Shown here piece after piece: positions 24,823-35,325 of a DNA stretch of 64,000 nt. Below the pieces are notes generated by a model, which saw only the letters and a program-made list of their open reading frames with translations, was not told where the DNA came from and did no database searches. The stretch spans positions 150,846 through 214,845 of the forward strand of contig NZ_WNXQ01000006.1 in assembly GCF_009789075.1 (NCBI RefSeq). Reading direction: 5' to 3'. The stretch's first letter is position 1. Each line of letters begins with the position of its first letter. Position numbers and translations under genes: made by a program. Source of the DNA: Pseudooceanicola pacificus (GTDB lineage Bacteria; Pseudomonadota; Alphaproteobacteria; Rhodobacterales; Rhodobacteraceae).

Positions 24823-25902
24823 TCAGCTGCGGCGGGCGATGAGTGCGACGGGGCCGCCGCCATCGGGGCCCTGGTGTTCCGCCCCGCCCGAAACGAACAG
24901 GTCGGTGAACCCGACAAGCGACGCCAGCGCCCCGCCGACAAAGGCGCGGGCATGGCGGGTGTGCGATATGTCGGAATCCGACAGCATGACATGACGCGCG
25001 CCCCGGACCCGGCCCGAGGCGGCGGCCTCGGCCTTGGCCATCACGGCAAGCAGCCGGGCGCGCTGCGCGGGGGCCAGCTGCCCCGGCGCGTCCAGCCCCA
25101 GGCGGGCGAGGGCGGCGCGGACGGGTTCGGTATCAATGCTGTCGGACATCACCGCATGGTCGATCAGCAGGGGGCCGGACCAGCTGTCGGACAGGCCCAT
25201 CACGACGATCTCGTGATCCTCCAGCTCGACCCCGGCCGAGGCCCCGCAGCGGGTACAATAGAGCGCGGGATCGCCGGGTTCGGCATCGCCGGGCACCTCG
25301 CCCAGAGCGATCGCCGCCCCAAGGGCCGAGGCGCCACGCGACAGGGCCATGCTCTTCAGCGTGTCGCGGGTGGCCGTGGCGGCGCCGCGCGCATCCGCCT
25401 GGGCGATCCGTTCGGGGGTCAGCAGGGGGCATTTCACCTGCACGTAATGCACCGCGTCGGGGCCGGTGATCCCGGCATCGGCCATCGCGGCGGCCACGCC
25501 CCGGGCGACCTCGGCCGACTGGGCAGGGGTTCCGATCTCTTCGGGCAGCAGGGCCCTTGTGCGCGCCCGCCCGATGGCCAGCGCCGGGCTTTCGCCACCG
25601 CCGGGCGCGGGATCCGAGGTAAAGACCAGCCAGTGCGGCGACAGCGCGCCCTCGGTTCCGCCGGACATGACCAGGGCGACCCGGTCGACCTCGGCCAGCG
25701 GCAGATGACGGGACAGCAGGGCGCGCAGGGCGCTGACGGCAAAGGCGCGGGTGAAGTCGTTGACGCAGCCGTTGCCCTCGGTCTTGCCAAAGATCGCGAC
25801 GATGGAGCCGGGCGCCAGCCGCCCGGCCTCGATCAGCGCGGCAATCGCGCTCACGTCATCGGGCGCCTGCGCCTCCAGCCGATGGACTCCGGCACATCGC
25901 AT
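24823..25902 (-). CDS. Ring-opening amidohydrolase (cyanuric acid hydrolase/barbiturase family)
   Basis: Predicted 359-residue enzyme of the rare AtzD/TrzD/barbiturase family, which opens six-membered cyclic imides. The three-repeat structure and three Ser/Lys pairs can be read: Lys40 (FGKTEGNG) with Ser80 (MSGGTEG), Lys157 (VQVKCPLL) with Ser222 (GASAGVELEDHE), and Lys290 with Ser338 (VSGGAEHQGPDG). Length fits the family (355-370). Cyanuric acid hydrolase yields carboxybiuret and then biuret; barbiturase yields ureidomalonate. The immediately upstream gene, overlapping by one base (TGATG), looks like biuret hydrolase, which favours cyanuric acid. The start at 25902 is fixed by that overlap. 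Confidence 0.88.
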   Translation of the reverse strand: MRCAGVHRLEAQAPDDVSAIAALIEAGRLAPGSIVAIFGKTEGNGCVNDFTRAFAVSALRALLSRHLPLAEVDRVALVMSGGTEGALSPHWLVFTSDPAPGGGESPALAIGRARTRALLPEEIGTPAQSAEVARGVAAAMADAGITGPDAVHYVQVKCPLLTPERIAQADARGAATATRDTLKSMALSRGASALGAAIALGEVPGDAEPGDPALYCTRCGASAGVELEDHEIVVMGLSDSWSGPLLIDHAVMSDSIDTEPVRAALARLGLDAPGQLAPAQRARLLAVMAKAEAAASGRVRGARHVMLSDSDISHTRHARAFVGGALASLVGFTDLFVSGGAEHQGPDGGGPVALIARRS

Positions 25903-26606
25903 CACGGCAGCACGGCCAGCAGATCGGCCGAACTGGCGGTCGCGCCAAAGACGCCGCCCTGCATGTGGATCATGTGGATCGCCGCCGCGTGGTTCGCCGG
26001 ATCCGTCGCCGCGCAGCAATCCGTCAGCATCACGCATTCAAAGCCGCGGTCGTTGGCCTCGCGCATGGTGGTGTGCACACAGACATCGGTGGTGATGCCG
26101 GTCAGCACGATATTGTCGATTCCCTTCAGCCGCAGGATCATTTCCAGATCGGTGGCGCAGAAACATCCCTTGCCCGGCTTGTCGATGATCACCTCGCCCT
26201 CCAGCGGGGCCAGTTCGTCGATGATCTCCCAGCCCGGTTCGCCGCGGGTCAGGATCCGCCCGCAGGGGCCGGGATCGCCGATACCCGCCCCGATCCGGCG
26301 CGAGCGCCAGCGCTTGTTCGCGGGCAGATCCGACAGGTCGGCGCGGTGCCCCTCGCGGGTGTGGATCACCATGTAGCCCTTGGCGCGGAAGGCCGACAGC
26401 AGCGCCTGGATCGGCGCGATCGGCGCGCGGGTCAGCGAGATGTCATAGCCCATCGAGTCGACATAGCCGCCGGGCCCGCAGAAATCGGTCTGCATGTCGA
26501 TGATGATCAGCGCCGTGTTCCCGGGCCGCAGGTCGCCGTTCCACGGCCAGGCATAGGGGGTCGAGGCGATGGTGGTGCCCGTGGGTGTCTCGGTCATGGC
26601 GTTCAT
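25902..26606 (-). CDS. biuH: Biuret amidohydrolase-like cysteine hydrolase
   Basis: Predicted 234-residue isochorismatase-fold amidase. Triad positions are intact: Asp37 in [20 protein letters not shown], Lys in [16 protein letters not shown] and Cys in [20 protein letters not shown]. The segments [20 protein letters not shown] and [20 protein letters not shown] closely resemble, as I remember them, rhizobial biuret hydrolase, which converts biuret to allophanate and ammonia. This is family recognition, not an alignment. It lies between the importer permeases and the ring-opening hydrolase, as expected for the second step of cyanuric acid breakdown. An allophanate hydrolase is not in the window. 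Ureidoacrylate or carbamoyl amide hydrolysis is the main alternative. Confidence 0.78.
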   Translation of the reverse strand: MNAMTETPTGTTIASTPYAWPWNGDLRPGNTALIIIDMQTDFCGPGGYVDSMGYDISLTRAPIAPIQALLSAFRAKGYMVIHTREGHRADLSDLPANKRWRSRRIGAGIGDPGPCGRILTRGEPGWEIIDELAPLEGEVIIDKPGKGCFCATDLEMILRLKGIDNIVLTGITTDVCVHTTMREANDRGFECVMLTDCCAATDPANHAAAIHMIHMQGGVFGATASSADLLAVLP

Positions 26607-26620
26607 CGGTCAGGCTCCGG

Positions 26621-27544
26621 TCATTTGGTGATGGAGAGTTCGCGCGGGGCGCCGGTCAATGCGCCGCTTTTCGAGGAGGATGCGATCAGCACCACCAGTG
26701 TCAGCACGAAGGGCGCGGCGTAGAAGAGGTAATAGCCCGAGGTGACGCCAACCGATTGCAAGGCCGGGCCAAGCGCCCCGGCGGCGCCAAAAAGAAGGGC
26801 GGCAAAGAAGCAGTTGACCGGCGACCAGCGGGCAAAGATCACCAGCGCCACCGCGATCAGGCCCTGGCCGGAGGAGATCCCTTCGTTCCACGAGCCGGGG
26901 TAGAACAGCGACAGATAGGCCCCGCCCATGCCCGCCAGCGCCCCTCCAAATCCGGTGGCGAGGATGCGCACCCGCGCCGGGCGGATGCCAAGCGCGCGCG
27001 CGGCGTCGGAACTGTCGCCCACCACGCGCAGGGTCAGCCCGATACGGGTCCGTTTCAGCATCCAGGCCAGGGCCACGGCCAGCAGGCCGCCGATAATGAA
27101 CAGCACATTGACCCTGAGCGCGGCCTGCACCTGCGGCAGGTCGGACCACCAGCCCAGATTGATCGCGGGCAGGTCAGGGGCCACCGGCTGGATGAAGGCC
27201 TTGCCGAAGAAGAAGGCGAGCCCGGTGCCAAGCAGCATCAGCGCGATGCCGATGGCAATGTCGTTGACCCGGGGCAGCGAACAGAGCAGCCCGTGCAGCA
27301 GGCCGAATGCGGCCCCCGCGCCGGCGGCGGCCAGCACCCCGATCCAGGGTGAGCCCGTCATATAGGCCAGCGCATAGCCCGCCATCGCCCCAAAGACGAG
27401 CGTGCCCTCAAGCCCCAGGTTTATCCGGCCGGAGCGTTCGGTGATCACCTCGCCCAGCGAGACGAACAGGAACGGGGTCGACACGCGGATCGCGCCGCCG
27501 ACCATTGCGAGCGGCACCGCCCAGAGACCGATATCGCCGCTCAT
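26621..27544 (-). CDS. ABC importer permease, nucleoside type (second permease)
   Basis: Predicted 307-residue membrane permease of the BPD_transp_2 type. About eight hydrophobic helices are visible, with the family segment VITERSGRINLGLEGTLVFG near residue 33, and GDSSDAARALGIRPARVRIL between helices. The start at 27544 overlaps the preceding permease stop by four bases; the open frame extending further upstream is a shadow of that permease. With the longer permease it forms the channel of the BMP-type importer. Confidence 0.9.
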   Translation of the reverse strand: MSGDIGLWAVPLAMVGGAIRVSTPFLFVSLGEVITERSGRINLGLEGTLVFGAMAGYALAYMTGSPWIGVLAAAGAGAAFGLLHGLLCSLPRVNDIAIGIALMLLGTGLAFFFGKAFIQPVAPDLPAINLGWWSDLPQVQAALRVNVLFIIGGLLAVALAWMLKRTRIGLTLRVVGDSSDAARALGIRPARVRILATGFGGALAGMGGAYLSLFYPGSWNEGISSGQGLIAVALVIFARWSPVNCFFAALLFGAAGALGPALQSVGVTSGYYLFYAAPFVLTLVVLIASSSKSGALTGAPRELSITK

Positions 27545-28650
27545 GCCGTGTCCTTTCTGTTCAGCCAGGCGGTCAGGCTGATCCGCCCGGTCAGGGTCTC
27601 GCTCGCCAGGATCGACACGAAGACAAAGCCCTGCAGTACGGTCATCGTGGCGTCGGGCAGATCCATCCGGCGCTGGACAAGACCCGAAGAGGCCTCGAAC
27701 CCGGCGAGCAGCAGGGCGACGGGGATGATCGCCAGCGGATTGTGCCGGGCGAGGAAGGCGACAAGGATGCCGGTATAGCCATAGCCCGAGGCGAGCGAGG
27801 CATTGGCCGACCCGTGCACCGCCGAGACCTCGAAATATCCGGCCAGCCCGGCGAAGGCCCCGCCAAGCGCGGTGAAGCCGACCACCAGCCGGGTCACCGG
27901 CAGCCCCTGCACCTGCGCCGCGCGGACATTGCCGCCCGCGATCCGGGCGCCAAACCCGGTGGTGGTGCGTTCGATCAGCACCCAGCACAGGATGCAGCAG
28001 ACCACCGCCACGGCCAGCCCCCAGTGCACGTTCCAGCCGGGCAGGTCGCCGACGCGCAGCGACTCGGCCAGCGGCGCGGTCGAGGGTTTGTTGAGCGAGG
28101 CGGGATCGCGCAGCGGCCCCTCCACCAGGTGGTTCATCAGGGCGATGGCGATATAGGCCAGCAGCAGCGAGGCGATGGTTTCGTTGACCCCGCGCCACTG
28201 GCGCAGCGCCCCGACGGCACCGATCCAGATCGCGCCGACCAGCGCGGCCATCAGCGCCAGCAGCGGCATGGCGAGGATGGCGGGCCAGCCTGCCAGGAGC
28301 ATGGCCAGGCCGCCCGCCATCACGCCGCCCAGCACAATGGCTCCTTCGCCGCCGATGACGACGAGGCCAAGGCGCGCCGGAACGGCGACGCAGAGAGCCG
28401 AGAACAGCAGCGGTGCTGCCCGCGACAGGGTGTTGTTCCAGGAGAAGGCGGTTCCGAACCCGGCCTTGTATACAAGTGCGTAGAAGGTAGCCGGGTTCTT
28501 GCCAAGCAGCAACAGAAACACGGCAAAGACCGCAAAGCCGGCCAGCAGCGCCAGAACCGGCAGCAGCAGCCCCTCGGCCCGGCCCGCGATGCCCGTCAGC
28601 CAGGCCCGCAGGGGCGTGGCCGGGGCCGGGATATCCGCCCCGACCGCCAT
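27541..28650 (-). CDS. ABC importer permease, nucleoside type (first permease)
   Basis: Predicted 369-residue membrane permease. The N-terminus MAVGADIPAPATPLRAWLTG leads into a long hydrophobic helix, then NPATFYALVYKAGFGTAFSW and LVVIGGEGAIVLGGVMAGGL, typical of YufP-like permeases of BMP-dependent importers. Further helices and GGNVRAAQVQGLPVTRLVVG follow. It starts one base after the binding-protein stop. The start at 28650 is preferred to an upstream one that would overlap the binding-protein gene and give an unnatural Arg-rich leader. Confidence 0.9.
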   Translation of the reverse strand: MAVGADIPAPATPLRAWLTGIAGRAEGLLLPVLALLAGFAVFAVFLLLLGKNPATFYALVYKAGFGTAFSWNNTLSRAAPLLFSALCVAVPARLGLVVIGGEGAIVLGGVMAGGLAMLLAGWPAILAMPLLALMAALVGAIWIGAVGALRQWRGVNETIASLLLAYIAIALMNHLVEGPLRDPASLNKPSTAPLAESLRVGDLPGWNVHWGLAVAVVCCILCWVLIERTTTGFGARIAGGNVRAAQVQGLPVTRLVVGFTALGGAFAGLAGYFEVSAVHGSANASLASGYGYTGILVAFLARHNPLAIIPVALLLAGFEASSGLVQRRMDLPDATMTVLQGFVFVSILASETLTGRISLTAWLNRKDTA

Positions 28651-28651
28651 G

Positions 28652-29767
28652 TTACGAGGTCGACCCGATGACGCCCTCGACGAGGTAGCCCATCGATTCC
28701 AGCGCCACGTCGGATTCCTCGAAGGCCTGGCCCTCGGTCGCGACGACATTGCCGGCGTTGTCCTTCATCGGACCGTTGATCACGGCGAACCCGCCCGACA
28801 TGATCCTGGCCTTGGTGTCCTCGAACTGCGCGCGCGCCGCGTCGGACACGGCCGGGCCCAGCGGGGACATCTTGATGAAGCCCTCGGCCAGCCCGCCGCG
28901 TACGAAATTGTCGATCGGCTCGCCCGCCATCGTCTTCTTCACCATGTCGGTATAGACCGTGGCCCAGTTCCATTCCGCGCCGGTCAGGTATTTCTCGGGC
29001 GCCAGTACGGACTGGTTGGCGTGATAGCCGCAGATGAAGCAGTCGCGCGCGGCGGCGGTTTCCATCACCACCTTGGGCCCGTCCACATGGCAGGTGATCA
29101 CATCGGCACCGGCATCGGCCAGGGCGTTGGTGGCCTCGGCCTCCTTCACCGCCATCGACCATTCGCCGGTAAAGATCACCTGGCATTCGATGGTCGGATC
29201 GACCGAGCGCGCGCCCAGCAGGAAGGAATTGATGTTCAGCAGCACCTGCGGGATCGGCTTGGCGGCGACAAAGCCGATCTTTTTCGACTTGGTCGCATGC
29301 CCGGCGGCGATGCCGTTCAGGTACTGGCCCATGCCGATATAGCCGAAATAGCTGCCCACATTGGCGGGCATCCCCGCGGACCACAGCCCGCCGCAATGTT
29401 CGAACCGGACATCGGGATTGTTGGGCGCGACCTTCAGGATATGCGGGTCGAAATAGCCGAAGGAGGTGGGGAAGAGCAGGGTGGCGCCGTCGAAATTGAT
29501 CATCGACTCCATTGTCTGCTGCACGTCCTGCGTCTCGGCCACGTTCTCCTCTTCGATGACCGTGACGCCCTCCATCGCCTTGACGACCGCGGCCCCCTCG
29601 GCATGCGCCTGGTTGTAGCCGTAGTCGTCGCGCGGGCCGACGTAGATGAACCCCACGGTCAGCTCGCCCGAGGCGCGGGCCGGGCGGCCCAGACCGCCCA
29701 GCGTGGCGGCCCCGGCAAGCCCGGCGGTGGTGGACAGGAAACGGCGGCGCGTCAGGAAACTGGTCAT
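28652..29767 (-). CDS. BMP-family periplasmic binding protein with Tat-like signal
   Basis: Predicted 371-residue basic-membrane-protein (PnrA-like) substrate-binding protein. The N-terminus MTSFLTRRRFLSTTAGLAGA has a twin-arginine motif (RRRFLS) and an ARAS cleavage region near residue 32, so it is probably Tat-exported. Mature-domain features include VGFIYVGPRDDYGYNQAHAE, MESMINFDGATLLFPTSFGY and GFVAAKPIPQVLLNINSFLL. BMP proteins bind nucleosides or purine-like rings; with a cyanuric acid/barbiturate-type hydrolase downstream, a heterocyclic imide is a sensible ligand. It is the first gene of the operon. Confidence 0.9.
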   Translation of the reverse strand: MTSFLTRRRFLSTTAGLAGAATLGGLGRPARASGELTVGFIYVGPRDDYGYNQAHAEGAAVVKAMEGVTVIEEENVAETQDVQQTMESMINFDGATLLFPTSFGYFDPHILKVAPNNPDVRFEHCGGLWSAGMPANVGSYFGYIGMGQYLNGIAAGHATKSKKIGFVAAKPIPQVLLNINSFLLGARSVDPTIECQVIFTGEWSMAVKEAEATNALADAGADVITCHVDGPKVVMETAAARDCFICGYHANQSVLAPEKYLTGAEWNWATVYTDMVKKTMAGEPIDNFVRGGLAEGFIKMSPLGPAVSDAARAQFEDTKARIMSGGFAVINGPMKDNAGNVVATEGQAFEESDVALESMGYLVEGVIGSTS

Positions 29768-29848
29768 GTGGTGAACCCTCTCTGCAAAGCGAATCCGGCT
29801 GGCCCGGATCTGGTTGACCTGAGGGTCACGGATTGCACTGCTGTTGTC

Positions 29849-29867
29849 TGCTGCTAAGTTGGCAGCA
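29849..29867. promoter_or_regulatory. LysR-type binding site in the divergent promoter region
   Basis: TGCTGCTAAGTTGGCAGCA has perfect TGCTGC/GCAGCA arms with seven bases between, matching the T-N11-A dyad of LysR boxes. It lies between the importer operon (start 29767) and the divergent LysR gene (start 29903). A further GCAGCAG half-site follows at about 29884. This is the expected recognition site for that regulator. Confidence 0.6.
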
Positions 29868-29902
29868 TTGCGGTGCGTTTTTTGCAGCAGTCAGGGAAAG
29901 CC

Positions 29903-30829
29903 ATGAAACAGCTCGAAACGCTGGAGTTCATCGAGGCCATTGCCCGCGCCGGGTCGATCCGGGGCGCGGCGGATTCGCTGTCGCTGACCTCGACCGCGCT
30001 GAACCGCCGCCTGCTGGCGCTGGAGGAGGAGCTGGGCGCCCCCGTCTTCGAACGCCTGCCGCGGGGCGTGCGCCTGTCGCCGGCGGGAGAGCTGCTGATC
30101 CACCACATCCGCCAGCAGCGCGCCGACCTGGACCGCGTCCGCTCGCAGATCGCCGATCTGAAGGGCGAGCGGCGGGGCCATGTGAAGGTCGCCTGCAGCC
30201 AGGCCCTGCTGCCCTATTTCATGCCGCACGAGATCAACGCCTACCGGGCCGAGCACCCCAAGGTGACCTTTGAGGTCAACCTGCGCGACCGCTACCGCGC
30301 GGAACAGGCGCTGGTGACCCATGCCGCCGATATCGCCCTGGTGTTCGAACCGGTCCGGCTGGCGGATGTGCAGGTGCTGGCCACCGCGCCGCAGCCGGTG
30401 CATGTGGTCATGGTGCGCGACCATCCCCTGGCCGCCAAGCCGGTGCTGCGCCTGTCGGATCTGGTGGGATATCCGATCGGGATGCCCAGCGAGGAATTTG
30501 GCGTGCGCTACCTGCTGGATCTGGCGATGCGGCGCTCGGCGATCCGGATCACCCCTCAGATCGTGTCGGACAGTTTCGAATTCCTGCGCAGCTATCCGGG
30601 GCCCGAGCTGATGCTGACCTTTCAGATCCCCATCGGCCTGCCGGCCCAGGACAGCGGGCCGGAGGCCTTTGTGTCGCGCCCCGTGGACACGCGGGACGTG
30701 CCGGCGGGGCTGCTCTACCTGGCGCAGATGCGGGGGCGGACCCTGCCGGTGGCCGCCGCGAATTTTGCCCGCCAGCTGGCCCGCGCGCTGGATGCCGCAT
30801 CCGACGGGCCGGTGCGGCCGGGCCCCTGA
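29903..30829 (+). CDS. LysR-family regulator of the importer/amidohydrolase operon
   Basis: Predicted 308-residue LysR regulator. The helix-turn-helix is at residues 1-60 (MKQLETLEFIEAIARAGSIR, then GAADSLSLTSTALNRRLLAL), followed by an effector-binding domain. It is divergent from the cyanurate/barbiturate-type operon with a LysR box between, so it very probably controls that operon and itself. The ATG at 29903 has AGGGAAAG just upstream; a GTG ten codons earlier is possible but lacks a good ribosome site. Confidence 0.88.
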   Translation: MKQLETLEFIEAIARAGSIRGAADSLSLTSTALNRRLLALEEELGAPVFERLPRGVRLSPAGELLIHHIRQQRADLDRVRSQIADLKGERRGHVKVACSQALLPYFMPHEINAYRAEHPKVTFEVNLRDRYRAEQALVTHAADIALVFEPVRLADVQVLATAPQPVHVVMVRDHPLAAKPVLRLSDLVGYPIGMPSEEFGVRYLLDLAMRRSAIRITPQIVSDSFEFLRSYPGPELMLTFQIPIGLPAQDSGPEAFVSRPVDTRDVPAGLLYLAQMRGRTLPVAAANFARQLARALDAASDGPVRPGP

Positions 30830-30862
30830 GGCGACCCTGACGCGCCCCTGACGCGACCGGAC

Positions 30863-30896
30863 AAAAAAGGCATGGCCCCGGTGACAGGGCCATGCC
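30863..30896 (-). terminator. Rho-independent terminator of isocitrate dehydrogenase
   Basis: Read leftward, a perfect 10-bp stem (GGCATGGCCC / GGGCCATGCC, 30869-30878 with 30887-30896, 8-base loop) is followed by six T residues (30863-30868 on the other strand). It lies 40 bases after the icd stop. This is the clearest intrinsic terminator in the window. Confidence 0.85.
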
Positions 30897-30935
30897 GTGT
30901 GACATGTCAGCTCCCGCCGGGCGGGGGGAGGGGTG

Positions 30936-33140
<2,205 letters not shown>

Positions 33141-33354
33141 AATATCCAAGCCTTTTCCTGAGCCGAGCAACGCTTACCCGATGCAGCGGCCAAGGTCCAC
33201 TTGTGCTGACGCGATCCGGTGCGACTTGTCGCCCGGACCGGCGATCCGCAGCGGAAATGGCGGATCGGGGCGGATATTGACACCGCCCGGGGCGGCCCAC
33301 ATGGTCGGCGCCGGGCAGGGGGCGGACCAATCGCGCCCCGCCACCGGACCGGAC

Positions 33355-34626
33355 ATGCAGATCAGCGAACACCAACCGATTTCACTCTGGGACAGCTCGG
33401 CCGCCGAGCCCGATCCCGACACCACCGCGCCCCGGGGCGACCGCGAGGCAGAGCTGGCCATCGTCGGCGGCGGTTTCACCGGGCTGTCGACCGCGCTGCA
33501 TGCCGCACAGGCCGGGCATGACTGCCTGCTGCTGGAGGCCGAACGCATCGGCCACGGCGGTTCCGGGCGCAATGTCGGGCTGGTCAATGCCGGGGTCTGG
33601 CTGCCGCCGCGTAAGGCGATGGAGGTTCTGGGCCCCGAGCGGGGGCGCTCCTTCGTCGAGTACCTCGGACGCGCGCCAGGCTATGTCTTCGACCTGATCG
33701 AGGCCCACCAGATCCGCTGCGAACCCCGGCGCGAAGGCACGATCCACGCCGCGCATGCGCCCTCGGGCCTGCGCGACCTGTCCCGCCGCGCCGCGCAGTG
33801 GGAGGAGCTGGGCGCCCCGGTCGAGCTGCTGACCGGCGACGAGATGGAAGCCCGCACCGGCACCGCACGTTATCACGGCGGGCTGCTCGACCGGCGCGCG
33901 GGCACGGTCAACCCGATGGGCTATGCCCGCGGCCTGGCGCGCGCCGCCGCCGCCGCGGGCGCGCGGATCGCCACCGGGGTGCGCGTCACCTCGCTGCGCC
34001 GGGACGGGGACGGCTGGGTGCTGGGCACCACGCGCGGCCAGGTGCGGGCCCGCCATGTGGTGCTGGGCACCAATGCCTATAGCGATGCGCTCTGGCCCGG
34101 ACTGGCCGAAAGCTATGTGCCGATCGATTTCTTCCAGCTGTCGACCGAACCGCTGGGCGCACGCGCGGCGCAGGTTCTGCCGGGCGGGCAGGGGCTCTGG
34201 GACACCGGGCAGATCATGTTCTCGCTGCGCCGGGACGCTGCGGGGCGGATCGCCGTCGGCTCGATGGGCCGTGTCATGGGCGCCCTGTCGCACCGCTGGG
34301 CCGCGCGGCGGCTGCGCCACCTGTTCCCCGATCTCGGCCCCGTGCGGTTCGAGCAGGCCTGGAGCGGGCGCATCGCGATGACCGACGATCACATCCCGCG
34401 CATTCACCGGCTGGCCGAGGGGCTGTACACGCCCATCGGATACAACGGGCGCGGGATCACCACCGGCACGATGTTCGGCAAGGCGATGGCCGGCCTGCTG
34501 TCGGGCGAGGCCGAGGGCGACCTGCCGCTGCCCCTGTCGGACCTGCACCGCCCCCGGGCCCGGCGGCTGAGGACCGCGTTCTTCCGCGCCGCCTTTGCCG
34601 CCAACCAGTTGATGAAAAGCGTCTGA
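33355..34626 (+). CDS. DAO-family FAD oxidoreductase (PuuB/glycine-oxidase-like)
   Basis: Predicted 423-residue FAD enzyme. The N-terminus MQISEHQPISLWDSSA is followed by the Rossmann motif LAIVGGGFTGLSTALHAAQA, then IGHGGSGRNVGLVNAGVWLP, a pattern shared with gamma-glutamylputrescine oxidases and related amine/amino-acid oxidases. The C-terminal GYNGRGITTGTMFGKAMAGL closes the FAD site. It would oxidise a primary or secondary amine or amino acid. It stands alone between divergent icd and a MaoC/CitE pair. The start at 33355 is one of several possible; the frame is open upstream to 33112, but that part is not coding-like. Confidence 0.85.
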   Translation: MQISEHQPISLWDSSAAEPDPDTTAPRGDREAELAIVGGGFTGLSTALHAAQAGHDCLLLEAERIGHGGSGRNVGLVNAGVWLPPRKAMEVLGPERGRSFVEYLGRAPGYVFDLIEAHQIRCEPRREGTIHAAHAPSGLRDLSRRAAQWEELGAPVELLTGDEMEARTGTARYHGGLLDRRAGTVNPMGYARGLARAAAAAGARIATGVRVTSLRRDGDGWVLGTTRGQVRARHVVLGTNAYSDALWPGLAESYVPIDFFQLSTEPLGARAAQVLPGGQGLWDTGQIMFSLRRDAAGRIAVGSMGRVMGALSHRWAARRLRHLFPDLGPVRFEQAWSGRIAMTDDHIPRIHRLAEGLYTPIGYNGRGITTGTMFGKAMAGLLSGEAEGDLPLPLSDLHRPRARRLRTAFFRAAFAANQLMKSV

Positions 34627-34866
34627 CGGGCCATCGGGGTCCTGTGGCGGACGCCCTCGGCCCGACGCCCGCGCCCCGCCGCATGGCCGAGCAGGGGCGC
34701 GGGCAAATGGACAGTCCTTGACCAAAGGCGCGACACTCAGCGCCGCGGGACCGGCCTGCGCCGGAGGCCTCGAGACGGATGTCGCCCCGATCTCGCCGCA
34801 ACTGGCGCTTTGCCACTTCGCCGGGCGGGTGCTACGCCTGAGCAAACCGTTTTGGAGGAGACAGCG

Positions 34867-35325
34867 ATGCCCGGTCTTTGGTTCGAGGAATTCAGCGTAG
34901 GTCAGCATTTCCGGCACGAGTTGTCGCGCACCGTGACCGAGTCCGACAACATGATGTTCAGCCTGATGTCGATGAACCCGCAGCCGCTGCACATCGACTT
35001 CAACTTCGCCAAGGAGACGGAGTGGGGCCAGCCGCTGTTCAACTCGATGTTCACCTTTGCCATCATGGTCGGGCTCAGCGTGCAGGATACGACGCTGGGC
35101 ACCACCGTCGGCAACCTCGGCTTTTCCGAGGTGACCTTTCCCAACCCGGTCTTTCACGGCGACACGCTGCGCGCCGAAACCAAGGTGCTGTCGGTGCGCG
35201 AGAGCAAATCGCGCCCGACCCAGGGGCTGGTCGAGTTCCAGCACCTCTGCTTCAAGCAGGACGACACGCTGGTCGGCCAGTGCAAGCGCATGGCGCTGAT
35301 GCGCAAGCGGCCCGAGGCGGCGTGA
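34867..35325 (+). CDS. MaoC-like hydratase/dehydratase
   Basis: Predicted 152-residue single hot-dog protein of the MaoC family. The hydratase-like segment is MNPQPLHIDFNFAKETEWGQ, with the usual Asp/His pair for hydrating enoyl-CoA esters. Residues NLGFSEVTFPNPVFHGDTLR form the next conserved stretch. A strong GGAGGAG site precedes the ATG. It overlaps the CitE-like gene by one base (TGATG), so the two probably act in sequence: hydration of an unsaturated CoA ester, then cleavage or hydrolysis of the hydroxyacyl-CoA. Confidence 0.88.
   Translation: MPGLWFEEFSVGQHFRHELSRTVTESDNMMFSLMSMNPQPLHIDFNFAKETEWGQPLFNSMFTFAIMVGLSVQDTTLGTTVGNLGFSEVTFPNPVFHGDTLRAETKVLSVRESKSRPTQGLVEFQHLCFKQDDTLVGQCKRMALMRKRPEAA

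Noticed and set aside
33141..33354. Upstream start of the DAO-type oxidoreductase at 33112
   Set aside because: The extra 81 residues have no domain character and overlap the start of icd; the Rossmann motif lies where expected from the start at 33355.
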